Shown: piece by piece, positions 10,085 through 20,474 of the stretch
Numbering within the stretch: position 1 is the first letter of the stretch
Layout: each line of letters starts with the position of its first letter
Assembly: GCA_022041995.1 (NCBI GenBank)
Contig: CP074381.1
Span: 1,674,001 to 1,738,000, forward strand
Length of the DNA stretch: 64,000 bases
Direction: 5' to 3'
DNA from: Cupriavidus necator
GTDB lineage: Bacteria; Pseudomonadota; Gammaproteobacteria; Burkholderiales; Burkholderiaceae
The notes under the pieces: model-generated
Seen by the model: only the letters and a program-made list of their open reading frames with translations
Databases searched by the model: none
What the model was told of the DNA's origin: nothing
Made by a program: the position numbers and the translations under genes

Positions 10085-11116
10085 TCACGCGTGCAGCACC
10101 GTCGATGGTGATGCGTACGCCGAGCCGCCTTTTCCCGACAACTTCGCCAGCGGCGCGCCCTGCGCCCTGCGCTCGCGCGTCGGGGCGACGCCGAACGCGT
10201 CGCGGTAGCTCTTGCTGAAATGGCACGCGGACTGGAAGCCGCATGCCATCGTGATGTGCATGATCGACATATCTGTTTGCAGCAGCAGCTCGCGCGCGCG
10301 GCGCAGGCGCAGCGTCAGGTAGTAATGGGTCGGCGTCATCCCAAGATGGTCGCGGAACAGGCGCTGCAATTGCCGTTGCGACAGGCTTGCCAGCCGTGCG
10401 AGCTCTTCGCGCGACAGCGGCTCCTCGATGTTGTTCTCCATCAGCGAGACCACCTCGAACAGCGACTTCTTCGCTGAGCCTAGCCGCGCAACCAATGGCA
10501 TCTTCTGCTGCGCGGTCGTGTCGCGTACGTGCTCGACGATGAACTGCTCAGCGATCTGCGTGACGCGCGCGGTACCGACGCGACGTGTGATCAGGTTCAG
10601 CATCATGTCCAACGGCGCAACGCCGCCCGTGCACGTGACGCGGTCGCGGTCGATCACGAACAATTCCTTCAGGAAGCGCGTGTCGGGAAACTCCTCCTTG
10701 AGTGCGGACATGTTCTCCCAGTGGATCGCGCAGGCATAACCGGCCAGCAGCCCCGATTTCGCGAGCGCATACGTGCCGGTGCAGAGGCTCCCCAGCATGA
10801 TGCCCTCGCGCGCCGCGCGGCGCAGCGTGGACAGGTGCTCCGCTGTCGTCGAACGCTGCACGTCGATGCCGCCGCAGACGAACATGATGTCCGGACGCCC
10901 GACGCTGTCCGCCCGGTGGGTGTCGATCGCCAGGCCATTGCTTGCCGTCACCAATCCGCCTTCCGGGCTGATGACGGTCCAGCGGTACAGCTCCTGGCCG
11001 CTCAGGTAATTGGCCATCCGCAGCACTTCTATCGCATTAGTGAACGCGATCATGGTGAAGTTGGGTAGCGGCATGAACGCGAAGTGAGATAACGACGCGG
11101 TGCGATCGATCGACAT
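10085..11116 (-). CDS. gbdR: GbdR-like AraC-family regulator of glycine betaine catabolism
   Basis: GlxA-type regulator of 343 residues with an N-terminal DJ-1/PfpI-like sensor domain and a C-terminal AraC helix-turn-helix pair. The sensor domain contains FTMIAFTNAIEVLRMANYLS and LCTGTYALAKSGLLAGY. The HTH region runs from about residue 225 to 325 (LARLASLSQRQLQRLFRDHLG; CGFQSACHFSKSYRDAFG). The segment LSGQELYRW resembles Pseudomonas GbdR, which senses glycine betaine and dimethylglycine and activates gbc, dgc and sox genes. The start at 11116 (MSIDRTASLSHF) has AAGGA upstream. It is divergent from glyA. The assignment as the GbdR orthologue rather than a paralogue is inferred from this similarity and from location. 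Confidence 0.8.
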   Translation of the reverse strand: MSIDRTASLSHFAFMPLPNFTMIAFTNAIEVLRMANYLSGQELYRWTVISPEGGLVTASNGLAIDTHRADSVGRPDIMFVCGGIDVQRSTTAEHLSTLRRAAREGIMLGSLCTGTYALAKSGLLAGYACAIHWENMSALKEEFPDTRFLKELFVIDRDRVTCTGGVAPLDMMLNLITRRVGTARVTQIAEQFIVEHVRDTTAQQKMPLVARLGSAKKSLFEVVSLMENNIEEPLSREELARLASLSQRQLQRLFRDHLGMTPTHYYLTLRLRRARELLLQTDMSIMHITMACGFQSACHFSKSYRDAFGVAPTRERRAQGAPLAKLSGKGGSAYASPSTVLHA

Positions 11117-11530
11117 GGGGGGCGTCCTTCGGATTTTTAAGGTGCATTTCCAGCCCAGAGGGAAAGGCTGGATGCTGTTTTTATTTATTGTTAAGTTAGC
11201 CGCAACAAACATGCCATACGGCGAAACCCTAGCTCTTTAGTAGGGTGCCCGACTGGAGGCATGGCGGGCGCCGCTTTCGTTGCACCGCAATCGGGACACG
11301 CCGCACCTGTGATGCGCGTCGGGCACCGCCGCAGTGCCGTCCCAGGGCCACTTGTGCAAATCGGACGCAAATGGCGGAAATGGAAAAGAACGCGTCTGAA
11401 TTCATCAATCGGGCCAAAACACGAACGACAAGAATAGAGCCGTCGGCAACGCTGCGCCGACCAGTCGGAAAGGCCTGGCGCAGCGGGCCTCTCGCCCCCA
11501 GTCAGGTATCTCCATCCCACACGGACCTCT
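11117..11530. promoter_or_regulatory. Divergent promoter region gbdR-like / glyA
   Basis: A 414-bp gap between divergent genes with an AT-rich patch near 11170-11200 (TTTTTATTTATTGTTAAG on the plus strand) that could hold the regulator promoter. The string TTGTGCAAATCGGACGC near 11351-11367 resembles the centre of the proposed regulator sites, but its flanking hexamers are poor matches. No ORF with credible coding character was seen. Confidence 0.4.
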
Positions 11531-12805
11531 ATGTCGAACACCCAGTCTTTCTTCTCGCAGCCCCTGGCCGAGCGCGATGCGCTGGTTCGCGGCGCCCTTT
11601 CGAAGGAACTCGAACGTCAGCAGTCGCAAGTCGAGCTGATCGCCTCGGAAAACATCGTGTCGCGTGCGGTCCTCGAAGCACAAGGCTCGGTACTGACCAA
11701 CAAGTACGCCGAGGGTTACCCGGGCAAGCGCTACTACGGCGGCTGCGAATTTGCGGACGAAGTCGAATCGCTCGCGATCGAGCGCGTGAAGCAGTTGTTC
11801 AACGCCGGCTTTGCCAACGTGCAGCCGCACTCGGGGGCGCAGGCGAACGGCTCGGTGATGCTCGCGCTGACCAAGCCAGGCGACACCGTGCTCGGCATGT
11901 CGCTCGACGCCGGCGGTCACCTGACCCATGGCGCGAAGCCGGCCCTGTCGGGCAAGTGGTTCAACGCCGTGCAGTATGGCGTGAACCGCGAGTCGATGCT
12001 GATCGACTACGACCAGGTCGAAGCGCTCGCGAAGGAGCACAAGCCAAGCCTGATCATCGCCGGCTTCTCCGCGTATCCGCGCCAGCTCGACTTCGCCCGC
12101 TTCCGCGCGATTGCCGACAGCGTAGGCGCCAAGCTGATGGTCGACATGGCGCACATCGCCGGCGTCATCGCTGCGGGCCGCCATTCGAATCCGGTCGAGC
12201 ACGCCCACGTCGTCACCTCGACCACGCACAAGACCCTGCGCGGCCCGCGCGGCGGCTTCGTGCTGACCAACGACGAGGAGATCGCCAAGAAGATCAACTC
12301 GGCCGTGTTCCCCGGCCTGCAGGGCGGCCCTTTGATGCACGTGATCGCCGGCAAGGCGGTCGCGTTCGGCGAAGCCCTGACATCGGAGTTCAGGACCTAC
12401 ATCGACAACGTGCTCGCGAACGCGAAGGCGCTCGGCGAGGTGTTGAAGGAGGGCGGCGTCGACCTCGTGACCGGCGGCACCGACAACCACCTGCTGCTGG
12501 TCGATCTGCGTCCCAAGGGGCTCAAGGGCACGCAGGTCGAGCAGGCGCTCGAGCGCGCCGGCATCACCTGCAACAAGAACGGCATCCCGTTCGACACCGA
12601 GAAGCCGACGATCACGTCGGGGATCCGGCTCGGCACACCGGCTGCCACGACGCGCGGTTTCGGCGTTACGGAGTTTCGCGAGATCGGCCGCCTGATCCTC
12701 GAGGTGTTCGAAGCGCTACGCGCGAATCCGGACGGTGACGCCGCCACCGAGCAGCGCGTGCGCCGCCAGATCTTCGCGCTGTGCGACCGCTTCCCGATCT
12801 ATTGA
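11531..12805 (+). CDS. glyA: Serine hydroxymethyltransferase
   Basis: PLP enzyme that converts glycine and methylene-THF to serine, the outlet for both the glycine and the one-carbon unit made from betaine. It has 424 residues. Family motifs are [34 protein letters not shown] and [13 protein letters not shown], with the PLP lysine near residue 234. It heads the series glyA, dipeptidase, DUF5943, dgcA, dgcB, etfA, etfB, all on the same strand. It is probably a pathway-specific paralogue of the housekeeping glyA, which is inferred from context. Confidence 0.95.
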   Translation: MSNTQSFFSQPLAERDALVRGALSKELERQQSQVELIASENIVSRAVLEAQGSVLTNKYAEGYPGKRYYGGCEFADEVESLAIERVKQLFNAGFANVQPHSGAQANGSVMLALTKPGDTVLGMSLDAGGHLTHGAKPALSGKWFNAVQYGVNRESMLIDYDQVEALAKEHKPSLIIAGFSAYPRQLDFARFRAIADSVGAKLMVDMAHIAGVIAAGRHSNPVEHAHVVTSTTHKTLRGPRGGFVLTNDEEIAKKINSAVFPGLQGGPLMHVIAGKAVAFGEALTSEFRTYIDNVLANAKALGEVLKEGGVDLVTGGTDNHLLLVDLRPKGLKGTQVEQALERAGITCNKNGIPFDTEKPTITSGIRLGTPAATTRGFGVTEFREIGRLILEVFEALRANPDGDAATEQRVRRQIFALCDRFPIY

Positions 12806-12834
12806 TCTGACCGAACGAAAAGACTGGAGCCCCT

Positions 12835-13806
12835 ATGAGCCCGCTGCATCAGGACAGCATCATCATCGACGGCCTGAACATCTCGAAGTTCGAGCGGTCG
12901 GTGTTCGAAGACATGAAGAAGGGCGGCGTCACGGCCGCGAACTGCACCGTCTCGGTCTGGGACAACTTCACCAGGACCGTCGACAACATTGCGCTGATGA
13001 AAAAGCAGATCCGCGACAATAGCGAACTGCTGACGCTGGTGCGCACCACCGACGACATACACCGCGCGAAGCATGAAGGCAAGACCGGCGTCATCCTCGG
13101 CTTCCAGAACGCCCACGCGTTCGAGGACAACCTCGGCTACGTCGAAGCCTTCGCCGATATGGGTGTGCGCGTCGTGCAACTCTGCTACAACACGCAGAAC
13201 CTCGTGGGCACAGGGTGCTACGAGCGCGATGGCGGGCTGTCGGACTTCGGCCGCGAGGTGATCACCGAGATGAACCGCGTCGGGATCATGGTCGACCTGT
13301 CGCATGTCGGCGGCAACACCTCGTCCGAGGCGATCGCGTTTTCGAAGAAGCCGGTCTGCTACTCGCACTGTCTGCCATCGGGCCTCAAGGAGCACCCGCG
13401 CAACAAGAGCGACGCGCAGCTGAAGGAGATCGCCGATGCGGGCGGCTTCGTCGGCGTGACGATGTTCGCGCCGTTCCTCAAGCGCGGGATCGAGGCGACG
13501 GTCGAGGACTACATCGAGGCGATCGGCTATGTCGTCAACCTGATCGGCGAGGACGCGGTCGGCATTGGCACCGACTTCACGCAGGGCTACAGCACCGAGT
13601 TCTTCGACATGCTGACGCACGACAAGGGCCGCTATCGGCGCCTGACCAATTTTGGCAAGGTGATCAACCCGGAAGGCATCCGGACGATCGGCGATTTCCC
13701 CAACCTGACCGCGGCGATGGAGCGCGCAGGCTGGAAGCCGTCGCGCATCCGCAAGATCATGGGCGAGAACTGGGTGCGCGTCTTCAAGGAAGTCTGGGGC
13801 GCTTGA
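12835..13806 (+). CDS. Membrane dipeptidase-like protein (peptidase M19, renal dipeptidase family)
   Basis: A 323-residue zinc-dependent amidohydrolase-fold protein of the M19 family. Motifs are VILGFQNAHAFEDNL, VRVVQLCYNTQN, GIMVDLSHVGG and KPVCYSHCLPSGLKEHPRN with DAVGIGTDFTQG. The gene is consistently found with dimethylglycine demethylase genes in Pseudomonas (PA5396 region), but its substrate in that pathway is not established. There is no signal peptide, so a cytoplasmic role is likely. It lies 29 bases after glyA. Confidence 0.88.
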   Translation: MSPLHQDSIIIDGLNISKFERSVFEDMKKGGVTAANCTVSVWDNFTRTVDNIALMKKQIRDNSELLTLVRTTDDIHRAKHEGKTGVILGFQNAHAFEDNLGYVEAFADMGVRVVQLCYNTQNLVGTGCYERDGGLSDFGREVITEMNRVGIMVDLSHVGGNTSSEAIAFSKKPVCYSHCLPSGLKEHPRNKSDAQLKEIADAGGFVGVTMFAPFLKRGIEATVEDYIEAIGYVVNLIGEDAVGIGTDFTQGYSTEFFDMLTHDKGRYRRLTNFGKVINPEGIRTIGDFPNLTAAMERAGWKPSRIRKIMGENWVRVFKEVWGA

Positions 13807-13931
13807 TTCCAGCGCCATCTTTCACGCAAATCCCACAAACGGGACGGGCGCGCGCGATACGCGCGTGCTCGCGGGCGATGCCGCGTCCGCACAACGATTC
13901 AAGCGGCTTTCTTCTTTTTCGGAGTTACCAC

Positions 13932-14465
13932 GTGCAACCACAACTGCCGATCGACGTTGATCCCGAAACCGGTGTCTGGACCACCGACGCGCTGCCCATG
14001 CTTTACGTGCCGCGCCATTTCTTCACCAACAACCATGTCGCTGTCGAAGAGGCGCTCGGCCGCGATGCGTACGAAGAGATCCTCTACAAGGCCGGCTACA
14101 AGTCGGCCTACCACTGGTGCGACAAGGAAGCGCAGTTGCACGGCATCAGCGGGATGGCCGTGTTCGAGCACTACCTGAAGCGCCTGTCGCAGCGCGGCTG
14201 GGGGCTGTTCTCGATCCTTGAGGCCGATCCGGCGACGGCGAGCGCGCGCATTGCGCTGCGCCACTCATCATTCGTGCTGCAGCAGCCGGAGAAGAGCGGC
14301 AAGCTTTGCTACATGTTCGCGGGCTGGTTCGCCGGCGCGATGGACTGGGTCAACGACACCGCACCCGCGGGCAAGGACGCGCCGCGCGCGCAGTCGAAGG
14401 AAGTGCAGTGCGCAGCCGATGGCCACGATCACTGCGTGTTCGCAGTGTCGCCGATCGCGCGCTGA
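13932..14465 (+). CDS. DUF5943 / V4R-like protein of the dgc operon
   Basis: A 177-residue protein related to the 4-vinyl-reductase (V4R) small-molecule-binding fold and matching the DUF5943 protein beside dgcA in Pseudomonas (PA5397). The GTG start at 13932 is chosen because TCGGAG lies seven bases upstream and the protein then begins VQPQLPIDVDPETG. The C-terminal segment CAADGHDHCVFAVSPIAR with paired Cys/His residues suggests a metal or ligand site. The function is unknown; a small-molecule sensor or accessory protein for DgcA is possible. Confidence 0.82.
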   Translation: MQPQLPIDVDPETGVWTTDALPMLYVPRHFFTNNHVAVEEALGRDAYEEILYKAGYKSAYHWCDKEAQLHGISGMAVFEHYLKRLSQRGWGLFSILEADPATASARIALRHSSFVLQQPEKSGKLCYMFAGWFAGAMDWVNDTAPAGKDAPRAQSKEVQCAADGHDHCVFAVSPIAR

Positions 14466-14526
14466 CACCGAAGCCCGTCCGCACTACGACAAATACGAGA
14501 CACACCAACGCCAGAGGCCGTCCGCG

Positions 14527-16590
14527 ATGCGTTATCCCCACTTGTTCAAACCTTTGCAGCTCAATCAGCTGACGCTGCGCAACCGCATCGTCAGCACGGC
14601 GCACGCGGAAGTGTATGCCGAACCGGGCGGCCTGCCCGGCGACCGCTACATTCGCTATTACGAAGAAAAAGCCAAGGGCGGCGTTGGCCTGGCGATTTGC
14701 GGCGGCTCGAGCCCGGTGTCGATCGACAGTCCCCAGGGCTGGTGGAAGTCGGTCAATCTCTCGACCGACAAGATCATTGATCCGCTGTCCCGTCTCGCCG
14801 AAACGATGCACCGGCACGGCGCCAAGATCATGATCCAGGCCACGCACATGGGACGCCGCTCGGCGTTCCACGGCGAACACTGGCCGCACCTGATGACGCC
14901 GTCGGGCGTGCGCGAGCCCGTGCACCGCGGCAACGCGAAGATCATCGAGGTCGAGGAGATCCGCCGCATCATCGCGGACTTCGCGGCCGCTGCCAGGCGC
15001 GTGAAGGACGCGGGCATGGACGGCATCGAGATCTCGGCGGCGCACCAGCATCTGATCGACCAGTTCTGGAGCCCGCGCACGAATTTCCGCACCGACGAGT
15101 GGGGCGGTAGCCTCGAGAACCGCATGCGCTTCGGCGTGGAGGTGCTCCAGGCGGTGCGAGAAGTGGTCGGCAAGGATTTCTGTGTTGGTCTGCGCATGTG
15201 CGGCGACGAGTTCCATGAAGACGGTCTCGATCACGAGCAACTGAAGGAGATCGCGCAGGCGATGTCCGAGTCGGGGCTTGTCGACTATATCGGCGTGGTG
15301 GGCTCCGGCGCCGATACGCACAACACGCTCGCAAACTGCATGCCGCCGATGGCGCTGCCACCCGAGCCGTTCGTGCATCTCGCGGCGGGCATCAAGTCGG
15401 TGATCAAGGTACCGTTGATGCACGCGCAGAGCATCCGCGACGCGGGCCAGGCCGAGCGCCTGCTCGCCAACGGCATGGTCGACCTGGTCGGCATGACGCG
15501 CGCTCAGATCGCCGACCCGCACATGGTCATCAAGATTCGCGACGGCCGCGAGGACGAGATCAAGCAATGCGTCGGCGCGAACTACTGCATCGACCGCCAG
15601 TACAACGGCCTCGACGTGCTGTGCGTGCAGAACGCCGCGACCTCGCGCGAGGCGACGATGCCGCACATCATCGAGAAGTCGCGCGGCCCGAAGCGCAAGG
15701 TCGTCGTGGTCGGTGCCGGGCCGGCGGGCCTGGAGGCGGCGCGAGTCGCGCGTTCGCGCGGCCATGACGTCGTGCTGTTCGAGAAGAACACCGAAGTGGG
15801 CGGGCAGATCCTGCTCGCCGCCAAGGCACCGCAGCGCGAGCAGATGCAGGGCATCGTGCGCTGGTTCGACATGGAGACCAAGCGCCTCGGCGTCGACCGG
15901 AGGCTGGGCGTCGAAGCGGATGCGAAGATGATCATGGCGGAGAAGCCGGACATTATCGTGCTCGCGACGGGCGGACGCGCATTCTCCGATCAGGTGCCCG
16001 GCTGGGCCGTCGCCGAAGGGCTCGCGGTCAGTTCGTGGGAAGTGCTGGCCGGCCGCGTCGAGGCGAAGGAGAACGTGCTCGTCTACGACGGCGTCAGCAC
16101 GCACGCAGGCGCGGGCGTTGCCGACTACCTGGCGAGCCGCGGTGCGAAGGTCGAAATCGTGACGCCGGACGTCAAGGTGGCCGACGACTGCGGCGGCACC
16201 ACCTTCCCGATCTTCTATCGCCGCCTGTACGCGCAGGGTGTGATTCATACGCCGAACTACTGGCTCGATCGCGTCTACGAGGAAGGCGGCAAGAAGATCG
16301 CGGTGCTGCGCAACGAGTACACGGAAGAGCTCGAGGAGCGCGCGGTCGACCAGGTCGTGATCGAGAACGGCTCGACGCCGAACGACGCGCTGTACTGGAA
16401 GCTCAAGCCGGAATCGGTCAACCGCGGCCAGGTCGACGTACACAAGCTGTTTGCGTCTGAGCCGCAGCCGAGTCTTTCGGAAACGCTTGGCAACGGCCGC
16501 TTCCTGTTGTTCCGCGTCGGCGACTGCATCTCGATGCACAACATCCACGGCGCCATCTATGACGCGCTGCGGCTCGTGAAGGATTTCTGA
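14527..16590 (+). CDS. dgcA: Dimethylglycine demethylase subunit DgcA
   Basis: Iron-sulfur flavoprotein of 687 residues, related to old yellow enzyme/2,4-dienoyl-CoA reductase. The FMN TIM barrel occupies about residues 1-340 (QATHMGRRSAFHG; HQHLIDQFWSPRTNFRTDEW; EWGGSLENRMRF). A cysteine cluster for [4Fe-4S] begins near residue 348 (CVGANYC followed by VLCVQNAAT). A FAD/NAD-like domain begins near residue 391 (KVVVVGAGPAGLEAARVARS). With DgcB it demethylates dimethylglycine to sarcosine. No frame problem is seen. Confidence 0.95.
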   Translation: MRYPHLFKPLQLNQLTLRNRIVSTAHAEVYAEPGGLPGDRYIRYYEEKAKGGVGLAICGGSSPVSIDSPQGWWKSVNLSTDKIIDPLSRLAETMHRHGAKIMIQATHMGRRSAFHGEHWPHLMTPSGVREPVHRGNAKIIEVEEIRRIIADFAAAARRVKDAGMDGIEISAAHQHLIDQFWSPRTNFRTDEWGGSLENRMRFGVEVLQAVREVVGKDFCVGLRMCGDEFHEDGLDHEQLKEIAQAMSESGLVDYIGVVGSGADTHNTLANCMPPMALPPEPFVHLAAGIKSVIKVPLMHAQSIRDAGQAERLLANGMVDLVGMTRAQIADPHMVIKIRDGREDEIKQCVGANYCIDRQYNGLDVLCVQNAATSREATMPHIIEKSRGPKRKVVVVGAGPAGLEAARVARSRGHDVVLFEKNTEVGGQILLAAKAPQREQMQGIVRWFDMETKRLGVDRRLGVEADAKMIMAEKPDIIVLATGGRAFSDQVPGWAVAEGLAVSSWEVLAGRVEAKENVLVYDGVSTHAGAGVADYLASRGAKVEIVTPDVKVADDCGGTTFPIFYRRLYAQGVIHTPNYWLDRVYEEGGKKIAVLRNEYTEELEERAVDQVVIENGSTPNDALYWKLKPESVNRGQVDVHKLFASEPQPSLSETLGNGRFLLFRVGDCISMHNIHGAIYDALRLVKDF

Positions 16591-16592
16591 CG

Positions 16593-18517
16593 ATGAATCC
16601 GTCCCTCCTGATTACCGTTCTGCTCTGGCTGTCGGTGGCGGGGCTCGCGTTCGCGGTCGTGAAGCGCGCGTCTTACTGGCGGCTCGGCCGGGCGACCGCG
16701 CCCGGGTCGTTCGGCATCGCGAACCTGCTGGCAATCCCGAAGCGCTATTTCGTCGACCTGCACCACGTCGTCGCCCGCGATCCGTACATCGCCAGGACGC
16801 ACGTCGCCACGGCTGGCGGCGCGATTGCCGCGCTGGCGCTCGTGTTCGTCAACTACGGTCTCGCAATCTACTCGCCATGGCTCGACCGGGCAATCTTCGC
16901 CGCGGCGGTCGCGATGCTGATTGGCGCGGTGTTCGTCTGGCGCCGGCGGGCCGCCAAGGACGTGCCCGCGCGCCTGTCGAAGGGACCATGGAACACGCTG
17001 CCGTGGCTGCTCGGTTCGTTCGCGCTCGGCCTCGTGCTGTTCGTGGTCGTGCCGGCTGGCGTCATGTCCGGTGCGTTCGCGGTGGTCTGCGCGCTGCTGA
17101 TCGGCGCCGGCGCGTTCGCGATGACGTTCGGCGCGGCAAAAGGCGGGCCGATGAAGCACGCGATCGCGGGCCTCATGCATCTGGCGTTTCATCCGCGCCA
17201 GGAACGGTTTGCCGGCAAGCCTGACTCATACACCGGCAGCGGCACCGCCACGCCGCCGACCGCGCTCAAGCTGCCCGAGATCGAAAAGCAGGAGTACGGC
17301 GTCGCCCGGCCCGTGGAGTTCCGCTGGAACCAGTTGCTGAGCTTTGACGCCTGCGTGCAGTGCGGCAAGTGCGAGGCCGCGTGTCCCGCGTTCGCCTCGG
17401 GCCAGCCGCTCAATCCGAAGAAACTGATCCAGGATCTCGTTGTCGGCATGGCGGGCGGCACCGATGCCGCGTACGCCGGCAGCCCGACGCCGGGCATCCC
17501 CGTCGGCCGCCATCGCGGCGAGCCGAATGGCCCGATCGTGTCGGGCCTGATCGATGCGCAGACGCTGTGGTCGTGCACGACCTGCCGAGCCTGCGTGCAG
17601 GAGTGCCCGATGCTGATCGAGCACGTCGATGCGATCGTCGATATGCGCCGCAACCAGACGCTTGTGCACGGCACCGTGCCGGGCAAAGGCGCCGAAGTGC
17701 TCGCGAACCTGCGCGAGACCGGCACGATGGGCGGCTACGACACCGCGGCGCGCTATGACTGGTCGGTCGACCTCAGTGCACCGGTCGCGCAGCGTGGCAA
17801 GGCGGTGGACGTGCTGATCGTTGCCGGCGAGGGCGCCTTCGACATGCGCTATCAGCGCACGCTGCGGGCCTTCGTGAAGGTGCTGAACAAGGCTGGCGTC
17901 GATTATGCGGTGCTCGGTAGCGTGGAAACTGACACCGGCGATGTGGCCCGCCGTCTCGGCGACGAGGCGACGTTCCAGCAGATGGCCAAGCGCCTGATCG
18001 GCACGCTCGGCACGCTGTCCTTCGGGCAGATCGTGACAGCAGATCCGCATGTGATGCACAGCCTGCGCAACGAGTATCGCGCCCTGGGCCTGCGCGTCAC
18101 GGTCAAGCATCACACGAGCTATCTTTCCGAGCTTGCCGACAGCGGCCGTATCGCGCCGAAGGCGGTCGAGGCGCTGCGCGAGAAGGTCACCACCTATCAC
18201 GACCCGTGCTATCTCGGCCGCTATAACGGCGAGATAGAGGCGCCGCGCAAGCTGCTGAAGACGATCGGCATCAAGGTGGTCGAGATGGAGCGCCATGGCA
18301 TGCGCGGCCGCTGTTGCGGCGGCGGGGGCGGCGCGCCGTTGACCGATATCCCGGCAAGCAGCGCATCCCGGATATCCGCATCGCCGATGCGCGTGCCGTG
18401 GGCGCGGAAGTGGTCGCGGTCGGGTGTCCGAACTGCACGGCAATGCTCGAAGGCGTGGTCGGCCCGCGCCCGGACGTGCTCGATGTGGCCGAACTTGTTG
18501 CGGCCTCGCTGGAGTGA
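16593..18517 (+). CDS. dgcB: Dimethylglycine demethylase subunit DgcB, one-base loss
   Basis: Membrane-anchored iron-sulfur subunit. Several hydrophobic helices occupy about residues 1-190. Two ferredoxin-type clusters follow (CVQCGKCEAACP near 253, CTTCRACVQECP near 327). CCG-type redox motifs follow (TTYHDPCYLGRYNGE and RCCGGGGGAPL near 574). After LTDIP the frame is lost at 18350-18354. One added base continues into GKQRIPDIRIADARAVGAE and VGCPNCTAMLEG and gives about 641 residues. Without repair the frame would run on into etfA as a false fusion. It passes electrons to the adjacent EtfAB. Confidence 0.9.
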
Positions 18518-18521
18518 ATCG

Positions 18522-19691
18522 ATGAACAAGATCCCCCGTATCGATCCGCGCCGGCCGTTCGTGATAACGGCGGCGGGCCTGAGAAGGATCACGCTCGGCG
18601 AAACCGGCAGCGCGGATCCGAACGCCGCGCACTGGCCCGGGCAGGGCCACGGCGCGACGGTGGCGAGGCCGCGCCGGGCGGTCAGCGATCCGCGGCAGGT
18701 ACTGCTCGTCGCCGCGCACAGCGAGCGCGGAGCGCTCGACGATCATGCGTGCCAGGCGCTCGCCGCGGCCGCGCTGCTTGCCGATGCGCAGACTGAGGTC
18801 GCGCTGCTGGTGTTCGGCGAGCTGAAGGACGACGCGGCGGCGCTCGGCGCCGACAAGGTCATCGCGCTGCCCGCATTCGATCGCCGCGCATTTGCGCCCG
18901 ATGCCGAGCTGCGGGCGCTGCTGGCCTGCGCGGCCGCGCTGTCGCCGAAGCATCTCTTCCTGCCTGATAACGCCACCGGCGACGGCGATCTTGGCCGCCG
19001 CTACGTGGCTGCGACCGGCGCGAGCGTCGCGACGCACGTCGACGAGATCGACGCGCGCCACGTCGGCACCTATGCACAGGCGAAACGCGCGTTTGCGACC
19101 CGCTCGCTGCCCGACGTGATCCTGCTTGCACCCGGTGCGGTCGACACGAAGCTGCCGTTCACTGGCGCGGGACAGGCCCTGTCCGGCGATTTCCTGCTCG
19201 GGATCGGCGACAGCTCGCAGCCGTACCGCGACCTGGGCCTCGAGGAGATCGATGCCGCACAGGTCGCGCTCGAAGAGGCGGACTTCATCGTGTCTGCCGG
19301 CAACGGCGTGGCCGATATCAGCGCGTTCGGGCAGCTCGCCGGCGTGTTCGGCGCGGCGATCGCCGCGAGCCGCGTCGCCGTCGACAACGGCCATTTCACG
19401 CGCGACAAGCAGGTGGGGGCGACCGGCAAGACGGTCGAGGCGAGCGTCTATATCGCGTTCGGCATCTCGGGCGCCGTGCAGCACCTGCAGGGCATCAAGG
19501 ACTGCCGTCACGTGATCGCCGTCAACCTGGACGGCAGTGCACCGATTGCCAAGCGCGCGAACCTGACCATCGTCGGCGACGCGAAAGAGACGATCGCGGC
19601 GCTGATCGAAGCGGTGCAGGCCGCGCGCCGCGCGAACGGAAAGGCGCCGGCCGCGGCCAGCGTCCGCGAACCCTTAGGAGCCGCAGCATGA
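18522..19691 (+). CDS. etfA: Electron transfer flavoprotein alpha subunit of the dgc system
   Basis: A 389-residue ETF-alpha homologue, probably dedicated to dimethylglycine demethylase (compare PA5400 in Pseudomonas). The FAD-binding C-terminal domain shows VGATGKTVEASVYIAFGISG and GIKDCRHVIAVNLDGSAPI. The start MNKIPRIDPRRPF lies 4 bases after the dgcB stop, and the stop overlaps the etfB start as ATGA. Confidence 0.92.
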   Translation: MNKIPRIDPRRPFVITAAGLRRITLGETGSADPNAAHWPGQGHGATVARPRRAVSDPRQVLLVAAHSERGALDDHACQALAAAALLADAQTEVALLVFGELKDDAAALGADKVIALPAFDRRAFAPDAELRALLACAAALSPKHLFLPDNATGDGDLGRRYVAATGASVATHVDEIDARHVGTYAQAKRAFATRSLPDVILLAPGAVDTKLPFTGAGQALSGDFLLGIGDSSQPYRDLGLEEIDAAQVALEEADFIVSAGNGVADISAFGQLAGVFGAAIAASRVAVDNGHFTRDKQVGATGKTVEASVYIAFGISGAVQHLQGIKDCRHVIAVNLDGSAPIAKRANLTIVGDAKETIAALIEAVQAARRANGKAPAAASVREPLGAAA

Positions 19692-20472
19692 ACGCCCCCA
19701 GCAAATCCGACGCATCGCGGTGCTGGTGTCGGTCGGACGTCATCCGCTCAGCGGCGCGAGGCGCTACAGCCGCAACGACGCGGCGGCGCTCGAAATCGGC
19801 CTGGCCCTCGCGGACAAGCATCGCGCGCAGCTGGCGGTGCTGCACGCGGGCGACGCCGCCGAGCCGGCGCTCGCCGAGTACCTGGCGCTCGGCGCACGCG
19901 AAGTCGAGGTGCTCGCATGCGGGGCTGCGGATGACGCCGGGCGCACATTGGCCGCGCGCGTGAAGGACTACGACCTCGTGCTGACCGGCACCCGCGCGGA
20001 AGGCGCGTACGACACCGGGATGCTGCCCTACCAGGTCGCTGCGGCGCTGGGCCGCCCGCTGCTCGGCGCGGCCGTCGATGTGGACATCGCGGACGGCCGC
20101 GCCACCGTGCGGCAGTTCCTGCCGAAGGGACTGCGCCGGCGCGTCGAGGCGCTGTTGCCGGCCGTGGTGGCCGTCCATCCACTCGCGAACGCGCAGCCGC
20201 GCTATGCGTACGCACGGCTGCGTGCGGGCGCGATCCGGACGGCGCCCGCGGCGCGATTCGAGGACGCCGGCGCCGCCGCATGGACGCTCGGCGCTCCCGA
20301 GCGCAAGCCAGTCAGGCTGGCCGCCGCCGAGAAGCGCTCCGGACACGCCCGGATGCTGTCGGCGACGACGACCGAGAGCCGCGGCGGAAACGTCGTAAAC
20401 GGAGGGACTTCGGTCGAAAAAGCACAAGCCATCCTCGCGTACTTGCGCGAGCATCAACTCATCGACTACTGA
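19688..20472 (+). CDS. etfB: Electron transfer flavoprotein beta subunit of the dgc system, one-base loss near the start
   Basis: ETF-beta homologue that binds AMP/FAD together with EtfA. Translation should start at the ATGA overlap (19688), giving MNAPSKSD. The frame then fails at about 19711, and one added C gives RIAVLVSVGRHPLSGARRYS in phase with the long downstream frame. Repaired length is about 261 residues. Motifs include LVLTGTRAEGAYDTGMLPYQ. The C-terminus KAQAILAYLREHQLIDY is typical of the dgc-linked version. Confidence 0.88.
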
Positions 20473-20474
20473 TA

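Noticed and set aside
11117-11530. Glycine riboswitch before glyA
   Set aside because: No tandem aptamer-like conserved core could be found in the leader.
14350-16548. Long minus-strand open frame of about 730 codons opposite dgcA
   Set aside because: It is the shadow of a high-GC gene: Arg/His/Asp-rich, no family motifs, while dgcA on the plus strand carries all cofactor motifs.
17226-19511. Minus-strand open frame of about 760 codons across dgcB and etfA
   Set aside because: Composition is that of an antisense shadow and it crosses two real plus-strand genes.
16593-19691. A 1032-residue DgcB-EtfA fusion protein
   Set aside because: The apparent fusion arises because one base is missing at 18350; dgcB ends at 18517 and etfA has its own start at 18522.
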